A stretch of 57,964 nt of DNA, taken from Pelargonium x hortorum (Eukaryota; Streptophyta; Magnoliopsida; Geraniales; Geraniaceae). A model generated the notes under the pieces. The model was given only the letters and a program-made list of their open reading frames with translations, was not told the origin of the DNA and searched no databases. This document shows positions 23,831-34,700 of the stretch, one piece after another. The DNA lies in contig JAYMTJ010000065.1 in assembly GCA_036897525.1 (NCBI GenBank), positions 1-57,964 of the forward strand, in the 5' to 3' direction. A program made the translations under genes and the position numbers. Position 1 is the stretch's first letter. Every line of letters starts with the position of its first letter.

Positions 23831-23930
23831 AGAAACAAAGGAACTCCCTATAATTAATAATGAAAGACTTTCCAATAAAGACTCAAATCGAAAAGGAATA
23901 CCGATTCACTAGAATAAGACCAAAGTTCTT

Positions 23931-24186
23931 CTTTGGAATGCCTTTAACCAAAATACAGATACCATAAAAGAGAGAGCAGCTACCGCTTTTGCACTTACTT
24001 ACAGTTTATTGGTTACCTTTCAGATACAGGAAAGTACTAAACTTTATTCTTTTGGTAAGGATGCAGCTTTTAGGTTAGGGAGCAAAGCTCCTTAGTTGTA
24101 CATACAAAAATCCTTATACCTGACCGCAGTCTAACAGAGCGAGGGAATTGTAAGGTAATAATTCTAATAGTACATAGATAACACAT
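23931..24186. repeat. signature-block repeat, member S3 with 5-prime extension
   Basis: TGGAATGCCTTTAACCAAAA at 23936 matches S2. Downstream, GTTAGGGAGC, a divergent ATCCTTATACC and the tail ending AATAGTACATAGATAACAC (about 24165-24183) match the tail of S6 (AATAGTACATAGATAATACC at 45677-45696). The copy has small gaps relative to the others. Confidence 0.55.
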
Positions 24187-24199
24187 AGGCCCACGAACT

Positions 24200-24497
24200 T
24201 CATATTCTTACTGACTTTCTTAGTGACTTAATTTCTTCGTAACCTTCATACCTGGACTCTTAAGTATACTCTTAGCTATAACCCGAATTCTCTATCACCC
24301 CTCTTTGTAGCCCGACTCTCTATCCTCAGAGCCTAACTCCTTTTAGGAGCTATAACTCTCTTAGGGGCCCTAGGATTTCTTATGTTATGGATATTGGTAG
24401 CTGTCTTTGTACTACCTGTCTTATCAGTCTTAGTCTTCCGCTGTACCTGGTAGGTATTCCCCCTATATATTGAATTCGTATTACCTAGTAGGGTAGT
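24200..24497 (-). repeat. Lys/Thr-rich repeat family, member K4
   Basis: The minus strand is open for 54 codons (24333-24497) and includes QRKTKTDKTGSTKTATN, close in wording to the GKKTNTGTTKTSK stretch of K1. Further on, in another frame, SPGMKVTKKLSH followed by a stop (near 24214) parallels the KKIGMKAG...KSKK end of K1. The core AAGACTGATAAGACAGGTAG is the best nucleotide match between members. A small hairpin CTCCT/AGGAG lies at 24337-24349. Confidence 0.5.
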
Positions 24498-27400
24498 CTA
24501 GGAATAGATAGTATTGGAGTAGTTGCTTCCGCAAAGAGAGTGGTATAAACTTTTTACTTCTTGATAAGGGTAAGAAACCTGGGATGCAGAAAGCAAGTCT
24601 TAAAGAGTTCTTAAGAAAAGTTTGGAGGTTAAGAAGTTGTTGGGTATATAAGGGGTGTCCTGTACTATCACTATAAGACATTACCTCCGCTAGGCTCGGT
24701 TGGGAAGAATAACCCTCTATAATCAATTTTGTACGCTCCCTGTACCAGTAACAACAGTGCAAACAACAGGAATAAGACTATAACTCCTTATACTTCCTAA
24801 AGAGATAGGGAATCTTTTTTTATGGTGGAGGAGAATTCCCTTTTGAGAAATCCCTCCGTGTAATAATGTACATTAATTCTTAATGCTCAGCTTTCCTCTA
24901 TCAAAAAAGTTTCAGTTTAATTACAAGAGTACAGATATAGCCTTTTTTTCTATAAACCACAATACCAGGTACCCACCTTACTTACGAAGTCAACCATAAA
25001 GATTAGAAAGAAAAAAAAGCGGATCCTTTGTACGTGCTCAAGATAGTGGCAAGGGGAGGATATCAAGCAAGCAATTCCTTTTACGGGAACTCCATAGCAG
25101 CTCTAGATAAATTGTATATAAGGGCTTAGTTTAGCTTCATTTAAAAGATAATAAGCAGGAATTTCCTTACACTAAAAGATAAGAACGGGATTCTAAATGA
25201 AATCCCTTCTTTTAAGTAGTCGGTTTTTTTGTTTACAGGTATTCCGCGGATCAACTAAATTGTAGTTACAGGTTTTTGCTGTTTGTTTAGCTTAACTAAG
25301 ACTAGACAGGAATGTTAGTTATAAGTCTAAGCTAAGGAAGTGTACTAAATACTAATTAAATGAAAAGTTTTCCAATAATGGGAATAGAACTTATGTCTTA
25401 CTGTGTTACTGTACTCTGTGTTCTGTTATAGCTCTGAAGATAGAGATACAGAGGTATATCTCTCGAAAGTTAGGAATATATTGAACAATAGGAAGTTGGT
25501 GGATATGTAGTAAAGAGTCTTTTTGTTTATAAAAAACCCGGATCTAATTTCGTAATAAGCGGGGCTCTTACCTTGTTTATTTACAGTTTTTTTAGAATTT
25601 GATTTTTCAAGAATAAATCCTGGAGTCCCTATATTAAAGAGCAGTAGTTTTTTAATTGTTGACACACAGGGGTTCCTAATTTCAATTCAATATAGGAATA
25701 TCGATGAGGTATAAATTTTTTTTATTATCTAAATGGGCAACCCCTTATTAAACTGTTAAAAACTAAATTCCAGTATCCATGAAAGGTAATCTTATTCGAG
25801 ACAAACGACTCAAGGCCCCTGTCAAGTCCTTTAGAATACAGAGTAGACTCTATTCCTAGCAAAGGACCTTTACACTATGAAATATAAAAAATAGAACAGA
25901 GTTCCCGCCAGATAGGGCAAACGAACTCAATATTCTTCTATTAGAACCCTTAACGAATCAAATAAAAATGACAAGCCTTCCTTAGCTCTTGTCCACCTTA
26001 TACCAAGGTAAAGATACTGCGCGTGCTATCGGAGTTATATACTAATACTGAAAGTTCCTTGTAGATTTGCGTATTCTTATACATTTATAAATGGGACTTG
26101 AACCCGCAGCTTTTCTTTCGAATTTCTTTTATTTACTTGCTTAAAATAGTTTACTAATATACACTCCGTATAGTTGCGCTTACTTTATAGAATTGTTTTT
26201 GGTCTTACTTAAAGAGGTTTAGGGTTAACTAATACTATATCGCCTTCACCTCCCTTGGTACCCTCTGGGTCGGTAACATAGATTGACTCCTAATCCTTTC
26301 GAAGGCATACCCCTAAAACTAAAGTACAAAAGCAAGAGGAATTATCCCTTATAAACTATACAACTAATATTATTTAGACTATTTATACTAGATTCCCTTA
26401 TGTATACTCTAATAACTCCAATACACTAACTATAGGCTATCTAGGTTACAAGTTTAGGTAGCTCTTTATAAAAGTCTAGCTACAGGTATTGGTATTAAGA
26501 AGTCTAGCAGCAAGTAGAGTACTAACTACATTTAAGTCAGTCAATGTTCTATAAAATACTATCATACAGCAACCTCCTTCGCTTCAGGAAATACTAACTA
26601 AAACCAAAAGATAAAAAAAGGCGTGACCCAAAAAACATTCATGAATTTTTGCTTTTTTTTTCTTCGAGTGAGACTTATTGTAAAAGTTTATGTATTTAGA
26701 ATAGGTAGGATTTCCTGATACAGGAGTGGCCCAATTCCTAGAGGAGAAGTTAGCGAAAATACAAGAGATTTCTAAGCTTGATTAAAGTCTATTTATATAA
26801 TAATAAAGTGTAACTAAAATGGTTGTAGAGTCGGATTTACACCAGATTTGCTTTAGTTAAGGCCCTACGTAATGTAGAGTTGGGAATCCTCCTAAAGGAA
26901 AACTTTCGCACAGAGCTTATTTGGTTTATTCTCGAGAAGGGTAATTCCAACTTCAAATATATCTGATATATATAGAGATTCCTAAGTAAGTGCCTTTCTC
27001 TTTATAGGAATTACCAGCTCCTACAAGAAATTTCTAGTTTGACTTCTGTATTCAAAGAAAAGACTCTTATATACATTGGAATGAAAAAGCATCTATCTAA
27101 ACTAAAGGGTACGAAACTCCTATTAAATTGCATTTATCTGCTCGGGAGTCCTTGGTTAAGTAAGCACACTTTTGGTATTTTTTTCATTTTTTTGACACAA
27201 TTTAATGCCCTAAAATACGGATTAAAAATGAAAAAGCAAAGAATGAGTCTAAAACTTACCTGTTCCCTAAAAAATCTTGTCAGCGCTGCTAGTAATAGTT
27301 TGAGAATTCCAAGACGTGTATTCAACCCAGATTACAATTACAGGGAATCCACTTGTTATTACAGTCCTATATAGTTCCCGACTCTTACGCGGGCTAAATA

Positions 27401-28130
27401 GTGGAAATAGTAAGGTGTTTTTCCTGAAAGAAATAAATAAGAGACTACAAACACAAGAATAAACAAGATAAAAAGGGGAGGCTTTGTTCAAAAAAACAAA
27501 GTTATTCCTGGTAAGTAACCAGGCCTTTTTTCATATAAGGAAGTAAGCCTTGGTTTAAGTTTAACTATTCGGGTTGGGGATTTTTGTTCCTATTCCTGCA
27601 AATGAAAAATGGAGATCTAATGCATTTTATTGCTATTTCCTTTGAAACTTGTCACCCTTTCCCTTACTAGATTCTATTTGTAAAAAAAAGCGAGCAGCTT
27701 TAGGTAGGTAACAAAGCTTTGCTACAACACGCTTATATCTTGATAACTTTAGGGGACTCAAGGCCCTTCTTTGATTTTCTATTTCGCAACAGAATCTAAA
27801 AAATTGCCAACTAAAAAAAAAAAGTAAAGTAAGGAGACTGTCCGTAAGGTAGGTTTAATTTAAAGGCATTCCAAGAAAAAAAGGAGTTTTCACTATAAAG
27901 TAAAGAAGCTGCAACTGGTTTAGCGTTTACAGAGAAGAGAAACCATACTTTTTATACACTACACAGAATTCTATTAAATTGAGTATATAAGTCAAGTCTA
28001 ACAAAATCAGGAATTTTTATAAAAAAGGGTAGGATTTGCAAGATCATTAAATGAAATAAGGTGTTCCTGGTAACTTTCTGTACCCACCCACTAAAATAAT
28101 AATTAGTAGGGCTCCTTAGCTTGAAAGACC
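24498..28130. other. mainly texture B, no gene
   Basis: AT-rich. Contains A8-GCGGATCC at 25011-25026 and a minus-strand T-arm-like GGGTTCAAGTCCC at about 26093-26105 without other tRNA parts. The longest ATG frame of the window (27039-27374, 111 codons) lies here; see the rejected list. Confidence 0.45.
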
Positions 28131-28699
28131 ATGAGAACAAGTACTTGAAAGAAACTGGTTATAACATAAAAGTGTTCCTGGGAAAGTGTTCTTGCAGGCA
28201 TTGCAAGATAAGATAAAACATGGGTTACTGAGTTCCCTGAAAAGAGTTTCCCAAATAGATCTTTATTCTGTATTCATTTGCCAGCTATCAGCGCTTAGAT
28301 AGGAATCCTTGCAGCATTCCAAACCTGGAGAGTGTTCTCCCCTCATCACCGGCACAATCTGTTCGTTCTCTACTTGCTATCCCAAGAACTCAATAGCGCT
28401 TTCTTTGTCTTATTATGTAGCCTTGTTAGTGCGGCACTCTTCTTCTGATTCTTATGAGTGATTATGAGCTAGAACTGTTGTGCTAGGATAAAAAAGGGTT
28501 TATGGGGCTTACTGTTATGTCTTATATATTGTACTATGTACTACGGAAATTGATTGGGGTAGTTATAGTATAGAGTATTACTTACTAGAGGTAGAGGCAG
28601 TCCTTATAGTTAAAGAGAATACCCTGAAATGAGGAGATTGAGTCCCTTGACTTGTTACCTTACTAAAACGGAAGGGGGCAGATTCCCTACTCTTTTCCT
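28131..28699. other. texture A lead-in to member K5, no gene
   Basis: Words such as GCAGGCATTGC and CTTGCTATCCCAAGAACTC are of texture A type. I see no frame or RNA of note. Confidence 0.35.
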
Positions 28700-28987
28700 A
28701 AAAAAACTTTTTTTTGATTTACTCCTAATCTTAAAAGGCATTTTCTTCATAGCTATAACTTGTTTCTTATAACCTGTACTTTTAGGGGGCTATACCTTAT
28801 TCTAGGAAATAGACCCTTCTTAGCAGTACTCTTATGGGCCCCTTTGTTGTAGCCCTGTGATATTACCCCTTTCTTTTAGTTTTAGTAGAAGTCTTGGTCT
28901 TCCCATCTCCTTTTATTAGTTAGTCCTGTAATAGACATTTGAGTTATCCTTATATTAAATATATGGGAATTCCTCCAGCTCTTTGTG
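28700..28987 (-). repeat. Lys-rich repeat family, member K5
   Basis: On the minus strand, GAGAAGCACAAAGAGCTGG followed by GAATTCCC (about 28968-28998) parallels the CGAGCAAAAGAG...TTTCTCCCTATAG start of K1. GGGGCCCATAAGAGTAC matches the CATAAGAAG block of K1, and GGTTATAAGAAACAAGTTAT with downstream ATGAAGAAAATG parallels the C-terminal Lys-rich part. CATAAGAG lies at 28829-28836. No single frame is open throughout. It abuts signature block S8 directly. Confidence 0.45.
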
Positions 28988-29118
28988 CTTCTCGTTTAAA
29001 GAGGGTAGAGCCTTATCTTATAGAGGGTTACTGTTCCCAATGCTGTATAGGATAGGAGGAAGGGAAGTGCAAGTAGTAATTTCTAGATAAACAAACATAC
29101 TTACACAATAGGAACACC
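28988..29118. repeat. signature-block repeat, member S8
   Basis: TTCTCGTTTAAAGAGGGTAG matches the TTATCGTTAAAGAGGATAG start of S4. The middle GGAGGAAGGGAAGTGC and the end ACATACTTACACAATAGG align with the other members at lower identity. Confidence 0.45.
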
Positions 29119-30553
29119 AACAACTTCATACCCATAACACAAAGTTTCCTTTAAGGACTCTGCCGATGTTTATACTTGACACATAAGATTAAGGACTTTA
29201 CTGAATCGAAGTATTGCTGCTTAAGTTTTTCTAATTAAAGAAACAAACTCGTTTTTTCTTAAAGAAGAGGTTTCACACTGTAAACTTAGTCAAAGTTACC
29301 CCATATTCTAGATTGGATCCCTTCTTGAAAGGTTTTACTTATAGATTCCTGACTTTGGATTATGCCTCGGATTTACTTGTATAGGATAAGAGACTTAGGA
29401 CATGGTTGACTATGTCTTATACAATTCAAGGCCGAAAATCAGAACTCCAACCGAAGAGCTGTACAGTTAAAATGCCAATTCAGAGCGGAAACCCGCAAAG
29501 GGGGAAAAGGAAGCCCTTAGCTTTTTGAGAATACTGTCAAGCCCTTAAAGAGTAGGGTCAAGTCCATTTTATTAATTAGAATCTGTGTTATATCAAGCAA
29601 ACGCCTACCGGTAGGATTCAATCTATCCTATTTTGTACTTGATATCACTTGTGATGAGAGGATGAAGAGCTTCTCAGCTGTGAAATATGTAATCTATGTG
29701 TATAGCTCTAAATTTTCCCTTTTTATTACGCAAAAACTTTGGCAAGCACAAGCAAGTATAGAGTTTTTAGAAATTAACTCGATTTTTCTAAGTGTCGGTC
29801 TGGAATTATGTCCTTTGATTAGAAGCTCTTTATTGCAAACTCGTGCTTAATGAAGAGGTTCTCAAAAGAGGCCCCTTAATGATATAATAGATGGGTTAGA
29901 ATTTCTTTTAGGGGGTTACAGCTTACTAGAATATGCACTTTTTTCAGCGGACATAGCTAGGCCTTCATCACAAAGAAGGAAAAGCTCAAAACTTATTCTA
30001 TTTTAGAACCCACCTATGGGATACTCACACTTTTCTTACAAGAATCTGGATCTTCTACTTACTAAAGTTTCTAGGTATGCTTGATTACTACAAAGTAAAA
30101 TATTAAAGAAATTTACAAGAATTCACTTTTACCAGAAAGTCTTGACCTTTAGGATCCTATCCCTGGTTGTATAAGAGATTCAGCTCTTTTATTTGCTACT
30201 AAATTAAATAAATACTAAGGAGTTTCCTGTCAGAAGAATCTAGGAATTCTAAACCTCTGGATTTTATACCAGTCTTTTACTTCCCCTTTGAAAGCTTACT
30301 CTTATTTTAGTGTTTGAGAAACTCTGTTAGTAATTAGTAAAAAAGACTTTTCAGGAGTCCCCAGTTCCTATATATTAACCCCCTTCTTACAAACTTCACT
30401 TACGGCTAGGAGTGCTTACAGATACGAAGTCATTACCATACGCTTAAAAATAGAAAAAAGAAGTGTTCCTCAACGAGTAAGCAAAAGATTATTGACCATA
30501 TCGCTCTGTATGAAATACCTATCAAAATATCTTTCTCTTTTATTAACACACTG

Positions 30554-30579
30554 ATATATAGAAATAATATATAGAAATA
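30554..30579. repeat. 13-bp perfect tandem duplication
   Basis: ATATATAGAAATA occurs twice head to tail. Confidence 0.95.
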
Positions 30580-31352
30580 AACCTTATATTAACTATCGCT
30601 AGGGGTTAGTTGAGAGTCGACTGCAGTGTGTGCAGTGCGAACTCAAGATTAACTTAACGCCTGTTGTTTAAAGGGGCCCTTTCGTAAACCTTCCTCAAAT
30701 AGCCTTCTTTTCGATACTCTTTTAACACTTATCCTGGTAATCTCGGGTTTTTAAGATCTATATAACAGAACGTTACCAAATCGAGAGCAAGAAAACGACT
30801 TTCTATAAACACTACTCTGCTTTGCAAGCTCTAATAATTAGAAGGACAGGCCCGTATGCATACACTCCAGTGTATTAAATTAAGGAAAGGAGAGGATTAC
30901 CCTTGTTTTGGTAGTAAACTCAATTGTAAGTTTTCTCCCTTTGTTTCTTGAACCCTTAGGCGTTCTGTATAGTGTTTGATAACTATTCCATCCACAAGTC
31001 AAACGAGTCCCCTTAAGTTTATTTCCGATTCTTTTTTTTTTTCTAGAGTCTACTCCTCATTAGTAAATTCTGCGAGTCCGTTTATGAATTGTAATTTATA
31101 AAAAAAGGTACAAATTTCTAGGATTTTACTAGAATTTCTTGTGTATGATAGTGATATATGAATGGAAAGCCGATGTAATGTATAAGGATATGAAGGGTGT
31201 ATCTTTTAGCCCTCTCTTGATTAAAAACTACGGAGAGTACAACTCCTCAAATATAAAGCGAAAGTTAAGAAATTGCATAATATATCAAAAGCGATCAAAA
31301 GAATCCCGTTATGTCCGTTTTTTGCTTCTACCGGTAAAGTCAAAGTAAAGTC

Positions 31353-31415
31353 ACACAGAAGGTATGCTGTAATGTAACAGGCCTAGCGTCTGAGATTCAA
31401 ATCCTGTTCCTGTGT
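31353..31415 (+). pseudogene. tRNA-like sequence, rearranged
   Basis: ACACAG at 31353-31358 can pair with CTGTGT at 31410-31415 like an acceptor stem. TTCAAAT directly followed by CCTGT (31403-31407) looks like the 3-prime half of a T arm. Its pairing partner ACAGG lies at 31377-31381, with 14 extra bases before the TTCAAAT loop. No anticodon arm is visible. It reads as a tRNA-type fold with a disrupted T stem and a missing anticodon arm, so it is a relic or mimic rather than a gene. No amino-acid identity can be assigned. Confidence 0.25.
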
Positions 31416-31778
31416 TTTTTAAAGTATCCTGGGTATCTAGTATGTAGGCTAACCCACCCTATCAGATCCAAATGAGGTGGCTATACTAAAACTACTAAAA
31501 TCTTTATCTTTCTTAGGAGTATTATATCCAGTACTTAATGCTATCCAGTAAGGAATTCCCAGACTTCTCAGGTCTAAATCAAGGTTTAGGAATCGCGCTT
31601 AGGTTTTTTTCTAGGGTAATGTAAGTTATTTAGTTCTAAAGTAGAGCTGTATAAAATAATGCTTTCTGTTGGTTAATTGGTTTTGTACTCTATGTTAGCT
31701 TATTTAAAAGCAGTTGCTCTTTATTATATTTTATTATTATTTGTATCTTAAGCTAAGCCCTTACTACTTTTTTTTAGT

Positions 31779-31795
31779 ATAGTAGTAGTAGTAAC
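31779..31795. repeat. AGT triplet run
   Basis: A short run of AGT units, of the kind also seen at 44395-44408. Confidence 0.7.
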
Positions 31796-33220
31796 AGGTT
31801 TTTTAAAGAAAGTCCTTTTAAGATGGAGATAATTTATGATAAATCCGGTAGGGTAGGTAAGTGTGCTCTTTTTATTCACTATGTTATAGTTTATACTTAA
31901 AGTTAAGAAGACTTTTCCGTGTAGGATACGAGACTCTATTTTTTTGGTTCAAAGGAATTCTTGTATTTTCATATTTCTTTCTATACTTGGAATGTCTAGC
32001 TTAGTGGAACGTATTAAAGATATTATTATTATGTTCCGTAGTTCAGAGCGGATGTACCCTTTCCTAAAAAGCCGAAAACTCCTAAAGCAACTTCTTCCCC
32101 CTGTTAAATTATGCCTTGTTGATCTTACTTCTTTTGACTTGACTTAGCTTATAAATTGGTCGGAAAAGGACGTGCACTTTGTGTGTGTACAATATTTTAT
32201 ACTAAAAATCCTCTTTTCTGGGTCTCCTTTTGGATGCTAAATTACAGATAATAGAAATTCCTTACTCTAATTCATTTACTTTATGATAACCGGGTTCTAC
32301 TAATTACAGAGTCGCATTCCCATTTGTCTAGCTCCTAGTTACACTTCGAGTATTTCCTGTAATCCCGGTTACTGCTAAAAGACTAAAAAAACATTCGTAA
32401 ATTCTTAGAGATTCCGGGGAAAAGATGCCCTTGTTACATAAACTCCAGTCAAATAGATCTCGCCCGAGGCTTTCCGTGGGTTCTAACCGTACAGCGGATA
32501 TAGCCCGGCAGAGACGCGTTCCTAGATATGCTGTGAAGTACAATGCTTCCTAATTTGAGCAGCTAACTGTGATTTAGAGAAGTATAGAAGTATAGAGGTT
32601 ATCCCCTTCTTTTGTAGTACAAGATAGGGATCCTAACAGAATGACTTATATAGAAATAGAATAAACTTTAAAATTAGGAGGGGCTCCCAGTTGAGTATCT
32701 TTTTATAGTATAATAGTTAGTTTTTTTTTACGCTTTTGAAGTCAGAATTCTATAGGTTACAAAAAAAGTGTCTTTATTGTGGAGGGTCTATTTTAGTGAT
32801 TCCCAAATTTTACATCTTATACAATTGAGTCCATGTTTTAGGTATGAGTGGCAGTAAATAACAAACAAAGTTATTCCCCTAGGTCAAAAAAACCTATTTG
32901 CTTGATGAGACTGTGTATAAAAAAAGGTTAGACTAGGTAAATGAAGTTGAGCGTTTGGGCATGAGTTCAAACAAAAGACATAGGGGGTGGCTAGGGTTTT
33001 ATTACGTCCCTTTATTATAAGTAGAAAATTAGAGAAGCCCTTTCCTCTTAGATTAGATAGAGCGAAAGTCTAGTTCCTAAATTGACTGGCAAGCCGTAGG
33101 ACTTTTGCTATAAAGCATAGCATATCTTGAATTGAATTAGTTTTTTATACACTTTTTTTTAATACTTATAATTATATATAAGTATTTCCCCTTATTAACA
33201 GGGACTAAAGTAACCCCCCC

Positions 33221-34700
33221 TTTTCATTTACACACCCAGTAAGTCCTCCTATTTACTTTACCCTTTTAAATTCAAAGACTCTTTTGGTTTGGAAGACTCT
33301 GATATAAGTTGAATGGACAGTCAGACAGTATACTCTGGAGTTCTATAGAGCTTCGTTATTAGTACACCTATCTTGTCTTGTGCAACCCTACTGTCATTTA
33401 TATCACCACTATGTAATTTAAACAGCTTTAACTATGAATATCCTATAAAATAAAATAGCCTACTCACCTAATACTGAGAGAGCTTTCAAAACAAAAAAAG
33501 GAGGGGAAATTGTAAGAGATTTAAGAAAGTTACACGCAAGGCTAGGAAGGAGACTGAGCAAGCCTATCTCATAAATAAGTTATTTATAGGTTAGGTCTAG
33601 TACTTGAAAGCTATACCTTGAATTGTTGTTTATGAGCTAACTCGGCTTGGGTGGAAAAAAGAGACTTACAAAGAAGAGGTACTATCTTAAGAAAATAGAA
33701 TACCTGTTTTATTGTTTGTTGCCTGTTGTATTGTACTACTTTAGAATATTAGAAAGTGTCCTTATGTTAAGGTGTATTCCTCATGCTCTCAGTAGCTTAT
33801 CGTTAAAGAGGATAGTTTAAGTATAACGAGCACATCCTTCTACTGTAGGCATCCGAAGGGAGTTCTTTAGTATAGGGTATATACTACCTCACATTATAAC
33901 CACCAGCATCTACAACAAATTCCTATTAAATAAAAAATTCTGTTTTTAAGGGTCTTTTATCAATGAAAGCAATAACACAAAACCTACTGTATATTTCCTT
34001 GCCAAAATCAGTAGTCCTTGATAAAAGCAAATAGACTCCTTAAGCCTTATACATACTGCTAGAGACCTACTTAAGTAATTTGTAAAAGCAATCCCTTAAA
34101 ACTCTTAACTAGAAAACTGGAACAAACATCTCCAATTCTTTCTACTGATATAAAGGTTTAAGGAATGCGCTTAGAGCTCTTATGAAAGGCACACTTTCTC
34201 TCCTAACTTGTCCTAACAGGTCTTTGGCTGATTGCAGCTGAGAGGATGTAACTCTTTCTTCCTCAGTGAATTAGCTAACTGATTACACTCACTTCGTTCA
34301 GACAAGATAACTTGCCTCTTTAGTACACTCTTATCAGCTAGACTCTTTCCTATAGTCTTGCCTTAGTACCTCGAAAAGGAGGAACGCAACTCCCTTTCTT
34401 TAATAGTTACCTAGCCCCTTTAACTTAAGAGAGACTGCTCAACTTAAACAAAGTTTATAACTCACTTCTTTTGTTGATGTATACTATTCTTCTATCTATT
34501 TGCTTAACTCCGGGTTACTAGCTTACCTTTCACCTCAAATTGAAACAACTTTGATTTTTACAAACCTTACTGTGTGTCCACTTTGAAACCGACTTGACAA
34601 GATTAGGAAACTTTCCCTGGATAATGAGAAAACCCCTCTGAAGCTTACTTGCTTTCTTACTCTTATTGACAAACGAATATTACAAAGTGTTGAGATATTT
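33221..34700. other. texture A block around signature member S4
   Basis: Apart from S4 there is no recognisable feature. From about 34170 to 34680 the + strand is C-rich with words like those of 641-3340. Confidence 0.4.
33787..33901. repeat. signature-block repeat, member S4
   Basis: AGCTTATCGTTAAAGAGGAT, GAGCACATCCTTCTACTG, GGCATCCGAAGGGAG and ACCTCACATTATAACC follow in the same order as in S6 (TATCGTAAATGAGGAG, GCAGGCATCCGGAGGGAG, CACTATAACCCC). S4 and S6 are among the most similar members; identity is high in these words and low between them. Confidence 0.6.

Larger units (their letters stand above)
29119..33220. other. texture B non-coding block
   Basis: No gene beyond the tRNA-like sequence near 31380 and a 13-bp tandem duplication near 30560. 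Frames of 62-71 codons at 29662-29850, 31139-31348, 31944-32147 and 32328-32543 show no family features. Confidence 0.45.

Noticed and set aside
24481-24762. 93-codon minus-strand frame adjoining member K4
   Set aside because: It is in a different frame from the K4 open stretch and has no counterpart beside other K members.
26085-26115. Minus-strand GCGGGTTCAAGTCCC resembling a T arm
   Set aside because: Only three of five T-stem pairs form and no other tRNA part is nearby.
27039-27374. Longest ATG frame of the window, 111 codons on the + strand
   Set aside because: No recognisable motif. Two minus-strand frames cover much of the same stretch, it lies in AT-rich texture B, and one frame of this length is expected by chance in 58 kb.
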